Positions 1 to 8,124 of a stretch of 64,000 nucleotides of DNA are shown piece after piece. The notes under the pieces are model-generated. The model had not been told where the DNA came from, ran no database searches, and worked only from the letters and a program-made list of their open reading frames with translations. The stretch lies in assembly GCF_024813435.1 (NCBI RefSeq), contig NZ_JANAEZ010000005.1:124001-188000 (forward strand), written 5' to 3'. Position 1 is the stretch's first letter; the number at the start of each line of letters is the position of its first letter. The position numbers and the translations under genes are program-made. This DNA is from Cognataquiflexum gelatinilyticum. Lineage in GTDB: Bacteria > Bacteroidota > Bacteroidia > Cytophagales > Cyclobacteriaceae.

Positions 1-1
1 G

Positions 2-721
2 CGCAATCCCAATGAGCTAACCGTCTCTAAAAAGAGAAAATGGTCATCTTATTTCAAGGAGTTCTTTATGCTGTTTTTGGCTATTTCTCTTGGGTTTTTT
101 GTAGAGAACCAAAGGGAAGCTTATGTTGAAAACAAAAGTGCCGAAGTCCTCGCGCAATCCATGTTGGAAGATCTGGAACAGGACAGAAAAGCCTTGGATG
201 AAGGGATCCGGTTTATGGAAGAGAAAGACCAAAACATGGATAAATTCCTCCGCATGCTTCGTGCTCCCGGTGTGGATTGGGATACGGTGGCTTTTTACAA
301 AAGTATGACGATGGTTTTCTCAACCTTTCCTTTTTCCCCGACAGATGGTACTTATTCCCAGATGAAATCCTCGGGTACCCTTCGCTATTTTGATCAGAGG
401 CTGGTAAATAAAATGAATGCCTATGACAATCAGTTGAAGAAAACAATTTTCCGGGATGAACTAGTGGAAAAGGGAGAATGGGAATTGGTCCCTATTGCAG
501 CCACACTGATCAATTTTGAGGTCACAGGTGAATTGCGGTTCAACAAACCCATTACCAAAGAGACCTACATCAAGATCCGGGACCAAGACATTTTGGATTT
601 ATTTATCAATAAGGTAGTCACCGTCCGGACCATGATGGGACGATCCCTTCAGGAATATAGGGCACAGCTGCTACTCAGTGAAGACCTGATCAAGGAGATT
701 AAAAAGAAATACGACTCATAA
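2..721 (+). CDS. membrane-anchored hypothetical protein, 5' end outside the window
   Basis: The reading frame is open from the left edge (base 2), so this is the C-terminal 239 residues of a longer gene. The ATG at 68 is internal to the frame and lies inside the membrane segment, so it is unlikely to be the true start. The visible N-terminus is a short basic stretch (KKRKW) followed by a hydrophobic segment ending FFVENQRE at about residues 20-40. The rest is a soluble, helical, charged domain. This layout is common in short Bacteroidota membrane proteins that sit beside DUF6090 genes. No enzymatic motif is visible and the function is unknown. It lies 31 bases upstream of the DUF6090 array, in the same direction, and probably shares its transcript. 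Confidence 0.7.
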   Translation, partial: RNPNELTVSKKRKWSSYFKEFFMLFLAISLGFFVENQREAYVENKSAEVLAQSMLEDLEQDRKALDEGIRFMEEKDQNMDKFLRMLRAPGVDWDTVAFYKSMTMVFSTFPFSPTDGTYSQMKSSGTLRYFDQRLVNKMNAYDNQLKKTIFRDELVEKGEWELVPIAATLINFEVTGELRFNKPITKETYIKIRDQDILDLFINKVVTVRTMMGRSLQEYRAQLLLSEDLIKEIKKKYDS

Positions 722-752
722 AAAAAATTGAACTGAAAATCAAAAAAGACCT

Positions 753-956
753 ATGATCTCCTTTTTCCGGAAAATCCGCCAAAAACTTCTCGCCGAAAAC
801 CGGGTGACACGCTATCTGATCTATGCCATTGGCGAAATCGCCTTAGTCATGGTCGGAATTCTTTTGGCACTCCAAGTGAATAATTGGAATGAACAACGCA
901 AAAACCGTATCTCTGAACAAAACATACTCCAAAACCTTCGGACTGAACTCATTTGA
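753..956 (+). pseudogene. DUF6090 protein, N-terminal part of a frameshifted gene
   Basis: Sixty-seven residues carrying the family signature: the basic start MISFFRKIRQKLL, then a single membrane segment (GEIALVMVGILLALQV) and the NNWNEQRK boundary. The frame stops at TGA 954-956. The remainder of the protein continues in another frame from 953. The two parts add up to about 255 residues, the length of the neighbouring intact copies (241-254). The simplest reading is one gene broken by an indel near 945-956, or a sequencing error there. Confidence 0.7.
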
Positions 957-1519
957 ACATCCAAAATCTTGAAACCAATATTTCCTACCATGAGCTTGCT
1001 CATACCTGTAGTTTCGAGCTTTTAACTCTTTTTGGAACAGATATATCCAATATCCCTACCATTAGACTGGACACCCTGCTTTTCAATTCCGAAACGGTGT
1101 ACACATTTGAAGTCCGAAACGGTTATATCAAATCAATTATCTCCTCGGGTAATTTGGATTACATTCGAAATGAAAAATTAAAATCCATGTTGACTTCCTT
1201 TGAAGGCGAAGTAGTCGATGGATTGGAGGAATTTGATGTAGTTAAAAGCCTAATAATCAATAGGCTTTGGCCAGCCATTGATGGTAAAATCAGTTCCTCT
1301 AATCGAATCTTGGCAGATGGTGAGTACAAAGATTTTCCTAAAGGATCTTACATTTCCGATTACCATTGGTTTTTTGAGAATAGGCTTATTGAAGATATCT
1401 TAAGCAATGTGGATTCTTGGAGAATTGACGGGATAAATGATGAAAAAGCTTTGTTGGTTTTTTTCAATGAACTCCTTCAAATCATCGATGAGGAAATTGA
1501 TTCCAATACAAAATCTTAA
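953..1519 (+). pseudogene. DUF6090 protein, C-terminal part of a frameshifted gene
   Basis: 188 codons, opening with a TTG that overlaps the stop of the preceding fragment by four bases. There is no ATG at the beginning. The protein begins directly with the extracytoplasmic helical region (NIQNLETNI), which in intact copies follows the membrane segment. It has no membrane anchor of its own and so would not be a normal family member alone. It should be read with 753-956 as one damaged gene. The next copy starts nine bases downstream. Confidence 0.65.
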
Positions 1520-1527
1520 CTTTTGAT

Positions 1528-2280
1528 ATGATCTCATTTCTAAGAAAAATCCGACAAAAACTCCTCTCTGAAAACAGGTTCACACGCTACCTGATATATG
1601 CACTGGGAGAAATCGCCTTAGTCATGGTTGGGATTCTTTTGGCGCTTCAGGTGAATACCTGGAATGAAACCAGAAAGGATAAAAAAAAGGAAGCTGCCTT
1701 TCTAAATCAAATTCATAACGAGTTTACTGACAATAAAGCCCAATTTGAGAGTTTAAGGGCACTCCATAGTAAATCCTTGGAAAGTTGCGATTGGATGCTT
1801 GAAAACCAACCCTTTACGTCCGTCTCAATTGATTCGCTCAGATACCATTCCCTTTGGTCCAGAGTATCCTATACATTTGACCCCTCCTATAGTAGCATCG
1901 AGTCTTTGGTGAATTCCGGTGCTATTGATCTCATCCAGGATGTTGACCTTCGAAATGCATTGATTGGTTGGAAAGATCTTCTTGTCGATTATTTGGAAGA
2001 AGAAAAGGAAATGAGGGAGTTCACTACAGCACATGTGATTCCCTTCACACTTGAAAATTTTAAGCTCTATAATGAAGAGGAGCGTTTTGATGCAGTCCTG
2101 AATTTTGATCAAAAACAACTGAACAAATACTTGAATCTTATTGCAAGAAAGAAACGAATTCTTCAGGCTATCTTATATGGGTTTGTAGAACAAGACCTTG
2201 GCGGAAATACCCAGTCGGAGGTTCAAAAAGTGGTAAGTACAATGGACTTAATTATTGACAGAACGAAACAAAACAAATGA
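1528..2280 (+). CDS. DUF6090 family membrane protein
   Basis: A 250-residue protein with the DUF6090 layout. A short basic cytoplasmic N-terminus (FLRKIRQKLLSENRFTRYL) is followed by one transmembrane helix at roughly residues 22-42 ending at QVNTWNE, then a helical domain of about 200 residues expected outside the cytoplasmic membrane. The ATG start matches the start of the other copies. Its stop overlaps the next ATG (ATGA at 2277-2280), which indicates translational coupling. The family occurs in tandem in many Bacteroidota, and its role is unknown. The C-terminal domains differ strongly between copies, while the first 45 residues are nearly constant. Confidence 0.8.
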   Translation: MISFLRKIRQKLLSENRFTRYLIYALGEIALVMVGILLALQVNTWNETRKDKKKEAAFLNQIHNEFTDNKAQFESLRALHSKSLESCDWMLENQPFTSVSIDSLRYHSLWSRVSYTFDPSYSSIESLVNSGAIDLIQDVDLRNALIGWKDLLVDYLEEEKEMREFTTAHVIPFTLENFKLYNEEERFDAVLNFDQKQLNKYLNLIARKKRILQAILYGFVEQDLGGNTQSEVQKVVSTMDLIIDRTKQNK

Positions 2281-3041
2281 TCTCCTTCTTCCGCAAAATC
2301 CGCCAAAAACTCCTCGAGGGAAACAAAACAGCCAATTACCTTAAATACGCTGCAGGTGAAATTTTTTTGGTTGTCATCGGTATTTTGATTGCCCTTCAAT
2401 TAAATATTCTAAATGAAAAAGCCAAAGAAAAGAAAGCAACAGAACAGCTTTTGATTGGGATACAAGCTGACTTGAATTTGGAAGCTGCACGAATTGATTT
2501 TCTGCAGGCTTACTATGGTGATATTACTAATGGTATTCAACAAATTCTTTTAAATTACCAAGGGAAGGAAAGCAATACCAATCAAGAACTAGGGCAATAT
2601 TTTCTGAACACTTTTGAATTCCGAAAATTTTCAAAGTTTAATACCAACTATCAGACACTTTACGGAAGTGGCCTGTTGCAGGAAATTGAAGACAAAACAC
2701 TTTCAGAAGAAATTATCACTTACTATTCCAAACAGTTCTTAGAGTGGTCTTTAGAAATTTACCAACAAAAGGCCAGCGCCTTTGATTTTAACGATACGCC
2801 TCAATTTAACCCATTGGATAAACTTCAGCGAGGGGCCAATTATCAATCCATTCCCAATTTCCGGTTGGATGTTGGAGATTATTATACAACCGATTTTAAT
2901 GAATTTATTGAAGAACCTGAAGTATTAAACTTCCTGGTAGATCTGCTCCATCAGAGTGAATTGGTTTTTAGCAATCTTAAAACCTATAAGGAAACGAACA
3001 TTACTTTGTCAAACCGAATTCAAAAATATCTTGATCAATGA
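2277..3041 (+). CDS. DUF6090 family membrane protein
   Basis: 254 residues with the same N-terminal block as its neighbours (MISFFRKIRQKLLEGNKTA, then GEIFLVVIGILIALQLN), a single membrane helix and a variable helical C-terminal domain. It overlaps the preceding gene by four bases and the next gene (3038) by four bases, in both cases through ATGA, so the copies are read as one translationally coupled operon. The membrane segment has LNILNEKAKEKK where most copies have VNTWNExRK. The function is unknown. Confidence 0.8.
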   Translation: MISFFRKIRQKLLEGNKTANYLKYAAGEIFLVVIGILIALQLNILNEKAKEKKATEQLLIGIQADLNLEAARIDFLQAYYGDITNGIQQILLNYQGKESNTNQELGQYFLNTFEFRKFSKFNTNYQTLYGSGLLQEIEDKTLSEEIITYYSKQFLEWSLEIYQQKASAFDFNDTPQFNPLDKLQRGANYQSIPNFRLDVGDYYTTDFNEFIEEPEVLNFLVDLLHQSELVFSNLKTYKETNITLSNRIQKYLDQ

Positions 3042-3763
3042 TCTCCTTCTTCCGCAAAATCCGCCAAAAATTACTCAAAGAAAATCGGGTCACCCGGTAT
3101 TTAGCTTATGCTGTAGGAGAAATTCTTCTGGTAGTAATCGGAATCCTGATTGCCTTGCAGGTTAATACTTGGAATGAGAACAGGAAAAAGCTTGCCGTTT
3201 CCCGTGAGACAATTGTGAATTTAAAAGCTGAATTGGAGGAAGCTAAGGTGGAACTGGAGCGAGCTTATCACTTTAATCGAGAAAATCGGAGGTTATCCCA
3301 AGAATTCATAGATGGAGAAATCAGTTTAGATTCCTTGAGATTAGCGCCACATATGGTATTTTCATATACAGGCTTTGCGCAAATTACCCTTAATCTACCC
3401 ATTCTAGAACGTAAACTCAGTTCTGATAAAAGTATTCAAGGAAAAGAAGAATTGATTCATCAGCTGCGGACTGTCCAGAACGAATACAATTCCATAGTGA
3501 GCATCATCTCAAATATGGAGAGACTTTGGAGTAATCAAGTAGCTCCATATTATACCAAAACCAATACAATGGTGGTCTATAATCAGTTTTTGAATAAAAA
3601 GGAAATTGAATTGGAATTCTTGCTCCCTATTTTAGAAGATCAGGAATATAAAAACCTCGTTGCAGCCATCAATTCTTTTTCTTTTCAGTTGGTGGATAAA
3701 ATGAAAAGTTTAAATGAAAATTTAAGTATCACCATTAGCTATCTTGAATCTGAAAAACATTGA
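3038..3763 (+). CDS. DUF6090 family membrane protein
   Basis: 241 residues, the shortest of the intact copies. The N-terminus MISFFRKIRQKLLKENRVTR and the helix GEILLVVIGILIALQVNTW match the family. The C-terminal part is predicted helical with an early coiled-coil-like stretch (LKAELEEAKVELERAY). It starts inside the stop of the previous gene (ATGA overlap). The following copy starts two bases after its TGA. No catalytic motif is visible. It is probably an anchored periplasmic protein of unknown role. Confidence 0.8.
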   Translation: MISFFRKIRQKLLKENRVTRYLAYAVGEILLVVIGILIALQVNTWNENRKKLAVSRETIVNLKAELEEAKVELERAYHFNRENRRLSQEFIDGEISLDSLRLAPHMVFSYTGFAQITLNLPILERKLSSDKSIQGKEELIHQLRTVQNEYNSIVSIISNMERLWSNQVAPYYTKTNTMVVYNQFLNKKEIELEFLLPILEDQEYKNLVAAINSFSFQLVDKMKSLNENLSITISYLESEKH

Positions 3764-3765
3764 AA

Positions 3766-4518
3766 ATGATCACCTTCTTCCGAAAAATCCGTCAAAAACT
3801 CGTTCAACAAAACCGGGTTACCCGATACCTGGTCTATGCTTTGGGCGAAATCTTCCTGGTTACTATCGGTATTCTCATTGCCCTACAAATCAATACATGG
3901 AATGAAAATCGGAAAGAAAACAAATACCTCCTCAAAATATATACTCAAATCAGGCAGGACCTACAGGCAGATACACTCAATTTGCGGCGTTCCATAGAAG
4001 ATTTGGAAGCAAAGAATGCCAGGATTACTGAAATTATTGAGCGCACTATTCCAGTTACCTATTATGATACACTTAACGAATCCAATTATGCAGCTTGTGA
4101 TAAGTGCGTCAGTGACATTACTAATCTTGAACCCTTTCAATATTTGGACAAAGGCTATCAATTATTGAAAACTGTCAATACTGCTCAAAACTTCAAAGAG
4201 GATTCGCTTTCCAACGCCATCACCCAGTTTTATTCAAACTATCTCCCTCAAGTTGACGAATCACAAACCTTACTCATTGACCTTTCCAAAAACATATTGG
4301 CCGAATACCAGCAATATGACTGGTTTATCAGCTATGCGAATTTTGGCAGGAAAACTTATAATAAGGAATTTATTTTATACATTTTTGAAAACGAAAAACA
4401 CCGCAGAGCATGTGCGCACTATATGATTTTTTCCAAGTTCGGACTTAGAATTTTAAGAGAGTATAGAGAAAATTCCATTCAGATTCTCCAATTAATTGAT
4501 CAAAAATTAGCCGAATAA
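3766..4518 (+). CDS. DUF6090 family membrane protein
   Basis: 250 residues. The frame can be extended to a TTG at 3760, but the ATG at 3766 gives MITFFRKIRQKLVQQN, matching the start of all other copies, so it is preferred. One transmembrane helix lies at about residues 22-42 (GEIFLVTIGILIALQINTW), followed by a helical extracytoplasmic domain. A CDKC pair near residue 110 is not obvious in the sibling copies and could form a disulfide. This is the last intact member of the array. What follows is a decayed copy. Confidence 0.78.
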   Translation: MITFFRKIRQKLVQQNRVTRYLVYALGEIFLVTIGILIALQINTWNENRKENKYLLKIYTQIRQDLQADTLNLRRSIEDLEAKNARITEIIERTIPVTYYDTLNESNYAACDKCVSDITNLEPFQYLDKGYQLLKTVNTAQNFKEDSLSNAITQFYSNYLPQVDESQTLLIDLSKNILAEYQQYDWFISYANFGRKTYNKEFILYIFENEKHRRACAHYMIFSKFGLRILREYRENSIQILQLIDQKLAE

Positions 4519-4828
4519 AATGATCTTACTCTTCCGAAACCTACCTGCCGTGCAGGAATCTGGCAATAACTCCTCTTCGAAAGATGCATCTGCGCTTTTT
4601 TGTTTTTTTGAATTTCACTTCCGATTCCGTTCAGAAAATTTTACCGTATGAAGGATACAAGGAACTTCTTTTTAAACTTCCTTCAAGCCGGTTCATTGCA
4701 CTTTCAAGTCATAGAATTCAAAAATAATAAAGTCCAACTCTACCTTGCAGAGAATATCATCTAAACCATTGAAGACCTTTATTTTCTAATAAAATTCCGA
4801 TATTGATAAAAAATCAAAACCCTGAATC
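4519..4828. other. 310-base gap between the DUF6090 array and the Mo-hydroxylase genes
   Basis: The first 80 bases are the decayed DUF6090 start described separately. At 4648-4764 there is a 38-codon ATG frame (MKDTRNFFLNFLQAGSLHFQ...) that could be a relic of another gene. It has no recognised family and no clear ribosome binding site. No convincing promoter or terminator was seen before the (2Fe-2S) subunit gene at 4829. Confidence 0.4.
4520..4600 (+). pseudogene. decayed 5' end of a DUF6090 gene
   Basis: Starting at ATG 4520, two bases after the last intact copy, the DNA still resembles the constant 5' end of the array: MILLFRN, then a second resembling stretch (AATCTGGCAATAACTCCTCT). Between the two is an extra stretch of about 15 bases containing the small palindrome CCTGC-CGT-GCAGG. 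No long reading frame follows. This is a remnant, not a gene. Confidence 0.5.
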
Positions 4829-5305
4829 ATGACCAGTTTGACGATAAATGGAAAGGAATACAAGGTAGATGCTCCTGAAGGGATACCTTTACTTTGGGTG
4901 ATCCGCGAACAGTGCGGTTTGACAGGTACAAAGTTTGGATGCGGCATTGCCCAATGTGGTGCCTGCACGGTTCATCTTGATGGCCAACCTATTCGCTCTT
5001 GCGTCACACCGGCGATTTCGGCAGAAGGAAAAAACATCACCACCATTGAAGGGATCGCTCCTGAAAAAAATACGCTTCATATCGTTCAAGAAGCTTGGAT
5101 TGAAGAGCAAACGCCGCAATGTGGGTATTGCCAATCCGGACAAATCATGTCGGCTGTAGCCCTTTTGAATGAGAATCCATCTCCAAGCGATGAGGAGATA
5201 GATGCAGCCATGTCCGGGAACATTTGCCGCTGTGGCATGTATGGACGCATTAAGTCAGCCATTCATCGCGCTTCAGCAGCTCTTCAATCCTCCTCCACAC
5301 TCTAA
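4829..5305 (+). CDS. (2Fe-2S)-binding subunit of a xanthine dehydrogenase-family hydroxylase
   Basis: 158 residues, the normal size for the small subunit of IorA-type molybdenum hydroxylases. It has two iron-sulfur sites. The plant-ferredoxin-like N-terminal site uses C38, C43, C46 and C58 (GCGIAQCGAC). The C-terminal helical-domain site uses C98, C101, C133 and C135 (CGYC and CRCG). It passes electrons between the molybdopterin subunit and an external acceptor. The large subunit starts 11 bases after its stop, so the two genes form an operon. There is no FAD subunit, as is usual for the isoquinoline 1-oxidoreductase/aldehyde oxidoreductase type. The substrate cannot be deduced. Confidence 0.9.
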   Translation: MTSLTINGKEYKVDAPEGIPLLWVIREQCGLTGTKFGCGIAQCGACTVHLDGQPIRSCVTPAISAEGKNITTIEGIAPEKNTLHIVQEAWIEEQTPQCGYCQSGQIMSAVALLNENPSPSDEEIDAAMSGNICRCGMYGRIKSAIHRASAALQSSSTL

Positions 5306-5316
5306 AAAATATAGCT

Positions 5317-7542
5317 ATGAAAAAATGGACTAGACGGGCATTTATAGGAGCTGGAGTTTTGGCAGGAGGGACCTTGGTGATTGGAATAGCCATCCGACCG
5401 GGAAACCGCTCCTCCAAAGTAGCCGGATTGATAGCTTCAGAAGGAGAAACGGTCATGAATGTTTGGCTCAAAATCGCTCCGGATAATACGGTCACGGCCA
5501 TCATTCCACATGCCGAAATGGGACAGGGTGTGCATACCGCCTTGGCGATGATGCTCGCTGATGAAATGGATGCTGATTGGTCTAAAGTGAAGTTTCAGGA
5601 AGCTCCGGCTGATAAAGAATATGCCAATTTCACCTTGTTGAAAGGTTTTGTTGCAGGCAATGCAACTTTCCCCAAGTTTATAGAGGAAACGATCGATGGG
5701 GTTTTCCTCACTGCCGTCAAATCCCTGAATTTCCAGATTACAGGTGGAAGTGCTTCGGTGAGATTTACCGGTCAGCAAGCCATGCGAATCGCAGGAGCTG
5801 CAGCCAAATCCATGCTGATGCAGGCCGCTGCAGATACCTGGAAGGTTCCGGTGGAGGAGCTTACTGCCAAAAACAGCATCATAAGTCATACTAGCAGCAA
5901 CCGCAGTGCCACTTTTGCGGAGCTCGCACCTGCAGCAGCCAAGGTCAATGTACCTACCCAACCAAAGCTAAAATCACCAGAAGAGTTTAACCTCATGGGT
6001 ACTTCCCAGCCACGATTCGATATTCCGGCCAAGGTGACCGGAGAAGCAAAGTTTGGAATGGATGTGCAGGTACCCGGAATGAAATACGCCACGATCAAGG
6101 CAGCCCCGGTTTTTGGAAGTAAAGTAAAATATGTGGATACCACAGTTTCCTCAAGCCAACGGGGAGTAAAAAAGATTTTAAACTTGGGAGATGCAGTGGT
6201 TGTCATCGCTGATGGTTATTGGCATGCAAAAACTGCACTAGATGCACTTCCGATAGAATTTGAAACCACAGAAAATAGTGGCCTGAATCAGGATGATATC
6301 ATCGACCGTTATCGAAAGGCCAAGGATACCGATTTGGCAGATGGAAATCTGGATACACACTTCAAAGACGGTGACGCGACAACCGCATTGGAACAGGCAG
6401 CTATCCTTGTCGAGGCAGAATACCAACTTCCGTTTTTGGCACACGCGACGATGGAACCCATGAACTGCACTGCATGGGTGCACGATGGAAAATGTGAACT
6501 ATGGTGTGGAAGCCAAAATCCCCTTGGAGTCAAAGCGGCAGCTGCAGAACTCCTTGACATAGATATCGATCAGGTGACAGTCCACAACCAACTCTTGGGC
6601 GGAGGATTTGGAAGACGCTCCGAGACAGATGTGATGAAACAGGCGATCCTGATCGCCAAGGAAGTGGAATACCCGGTCAAATTAATCTGGTCCAGAGAAG
6701 AAGATACACAGCACGATGTCTATCGGGAGGCGACAATTAGTAGAATGAAGGCAGGCTTGGATCAATTGGGACTTCCCACTGCTTACGCGCATCAGTTTAT
6801 CTTCAAGCATCATCCTCCGGAGGCGGCGGATATTCCATATTCGATTCCCAATCAGTTGATTCAGTATTCCAGCCCTGCTTCCCATGTGCCTTGGGGAAAC
6901 TGGCGAAGTGTAGACCATTCTACCCATGGTTTTTTGACCGAATCGTTCATTGATGAAATGGCCCATGCGGCAAAACAGGATCCTTTTGCATTTAGGAAAA
7001 AACTAACCAGGGATAATTCAAGGTTTCAGCGTGTTTTGGACTTGGTTTACGAAAAGTCAAATTGGGGTGCACCTCTTCCTGCAAATTGGGGCAGGGGAAT
7101 TGCCATTGCCCAGTCTTTTGGTTCCATTGTGGCTGAGGTAGCAGAAGTGGAGGTTGGAATAGACGGAAAGGTGAAAGTTCATCGTGTGGTCTGTGCAGTG
7201 GATCCGGGTTTTGCCATTCACCCAAATGGATTCATTGCCCAAATGGAAAGTGGAATAATCTACGGATTGGCTGCTGCCATGACCGGAGAAATTACTATCG
7301 AAAACGGTGCAGTGGCACAAAGTAATTTCCATAATTATCCCGTTACCCGAATGAATGAAGCGCCAAAAATCGAAACCCATATCATCAATTCCGGAAATCC
7401 TCCCGGAGGAGGTGGAGAACCAAGCACTCCAGTCATCGCCCCGGCTGTGACCAATGCCATCTTTGATGCTACAGGTATCCGTATTCGCCAACTTCCGATT
7501 TCCAAAAACGATCTGCGTGCATCAATTCAGCAAACGACCTGA
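5317..7542 (+). CDS. molybdopterin-binding subunit, xanthine dehydrogenase family (IorB-like), Tat-exported
   Basis: 741 residues. The N-terminus (KKWTRRAFIGAGVLAGG) is a twin-arginine signal, so the folded cofactor-loaded enzyme is probably exported and the small subunit carried along. Two molybdopterin-binding lobes are visible. Glycine-rich cofactor contacts include HAEMGQGVHTAL near residue 65 and GGGFGRRSE near 430. The GGGGEPSTP motif near residue 697 contains the glutamate expected to act as base. The family hydroxylates aldehydes or N-heterocycles using water. No c-type cytochrome, XdhC/MobA-like maturation gene or transporter lies next to it, so its electron acceptor and maturation factor must be encoded elsewhere. 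The substrate is unknown. Confidence 0.9.
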   Translation: MKKWTRRAFIGAGVLAGGTLVIGIAIRPGNRSSKVAGLIASEGETVMNVWLKIAPDNTVTAIIPHAEMGQGVHTALAMMLADEMDADWSKVKFQEAPADKEYANFTLLKGFVAGNATFPKFIEETIDGVFLTAVKSLNFQITGGSASVRFTGQQAMRIAGAAAKSMLMQAAADTWKVPVEELTAKNSIISHTSSNRSATFAELAPAAAKVNVPTQPKLKSPEEFNLMGTSQPRFDIPAKVTGEAKFGMDVQVPGMKYATIKAAPVFGSKVKYVDTTVSSSQRGVKKILNLGDAVVVIADGYWHAKTALDALPIEFETTENSGLNQDDIIDRYRKAKDTDLADGNLDTHFKDGDATTALEQAAILVEAEYQLPFLAHATMEPMNCTAWVHDGKCELWCGSQNPLGVKAAAAELLDIDIDQVTVHNQLLGGGFGRRSETDVMKQAILIAKEVEYPVKLIWSREEDTQHDVYREATISRMKAGLDQLGLPTAYAHQFIFKHHPPEAADIPYSIPNQLIQYSSPASHVPWGNWRSVDHSTHGFLTESFIDEMAHAAKQDPFAFRKKLTRDNSRFQRVLDLVYEKSNWGAPLPANWGRGIAIAQSFGSIVAEVAEVEVGIDGKVKVHRVVCAVDPGFAIHPNGFIAQMESGIIYGLAAAMTGEITIENGAVAQSNFHNYPVTRMNEAPKIETHIINSGNPPGGGGEPSTPVIAPAVTNAIFDATGIRIRQLPISKNDLRASIQQTT

Positions 7543-7603
7543 TCTATTTCAATCGCGTATCAAAAAACTTAGACTCTTTAAAACACCTAAACCATAAAAC
7601 CAC

Positions 7604-7795
7604 ATGGGACTATTTTGGAACCTTATCCAGCAAAGCCAAATTTCAGACCAAAAAGGCAGGGCAGATACTTTGGAAGCGAGAGTAGCTTATTTAGAATATG
7701 AACTTCAAAAGACCAAATCTCTTTTGATCAACACATTAAAGATCCTTGAAGAGCAGAGTGGAAAAGATATTGATGGGGATGGAAAGATAGGATGA
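7604..7795 (+). CDS. small coiled-coil protein with a C-terminal DxDGDG motif
   Basis: 63 residues beginning MGLFWNLIQQSQI. The middle (residues 20-52) is a regular heptad-like helix rich in Leu and Glu. The last residues are DIDGDGKIG, which has the form of an EF-hand or dockerin-type calcium loop. Small proteins of this layout occur in Bacteroidota, and I know of no assigned function. It has no signal peptide. It follows the Mo-hydroxylase by 61 bases and may be on the same transcript. It lies between the intact DUF6090 array and a decayed DUF6090 copy. Confidence 0.6.
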   Translation: MGLFWNLIQQSQISDQKGRADTLEARVAYLEYELQKTKSLLINTLKILEEQSGKDIDGDGKIG

Positions 7796-8124
7796 TGATA
7801 GTTTTTTCTAAAATTAAAAAAACAAATATGACCTCACTTTTCCTCAAAATCTGCCATAACCTTCCTAGAGGGCAGGAAACCAGCTAACCCGATATTTAGC
7901 TTATTGTCTTGGGGAATTCTTTTGGTAATAATCGGAATTCTGATTTCGCTTCAGATCAATATCCGGTATGAAAACACAAAAAACCGTGTCTTTATTCTGG
8001 GGATAGATTGATTTGGTGAAGGCCTCAATAGTTTGATTTTCTGATCCAATTCCGAAAAACTAAATACCGGTATTTGTCTTGAATCCTCTTTTTAGAGAAG
8101 GTGATAAAAAATGATGCTTACCTA
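7796..8124. other. 329-base gap holding the second DUF6090 remnant
   Basis: Bases 7828-8015 are the decayed DUF6090 copy. The remaining 100 bases before the convergent serine hydrolase gene contain no frame of note and no clear hairpin terminator. Confidence 0.5.
7828..8015 (+). pseudogene. decayed DUF6090 gene (second remnant)
   Basis: Beginning at ATG 7828, the translation MTSLFLKICHNL still aligns with MISFFRKIRQKL. Then, after a frame change, NQLTRYLAYCLGEFF and, after another, LLVIIGILISLQINIRYEN reproduce the membrane segment of the family. At least two frame changes and in-frame stops make this non-functional. The C-terminal domain is gone. Confidence 0.65.

Noticed and set aside
953..956. 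Programmed frameshift similar to prfB (codon followed by TGA).
   Set aside because: The prfB type needs a +1 shift, but the continuing frame here is -1, and there is no slippery heptamer or upstream Shine-Dalgarno-like stretch.
1825..2118. A 97-codon minus-strand frame, as an example of many long opposite frames in this window.
   Set aside because: It is antisense to an intact DUF6090 gene, with no recognisable domain or promoter. The same applies to the minus-strand frames under the kinase cores, which recur only because the cores are similar.
4648..4764. A 38-codon frame (MKDTRN...) as a gene.
   Set aside because: It is too short, with no family resemblance, no ribosome binding site or own promoter, and lies in decayed DNA.
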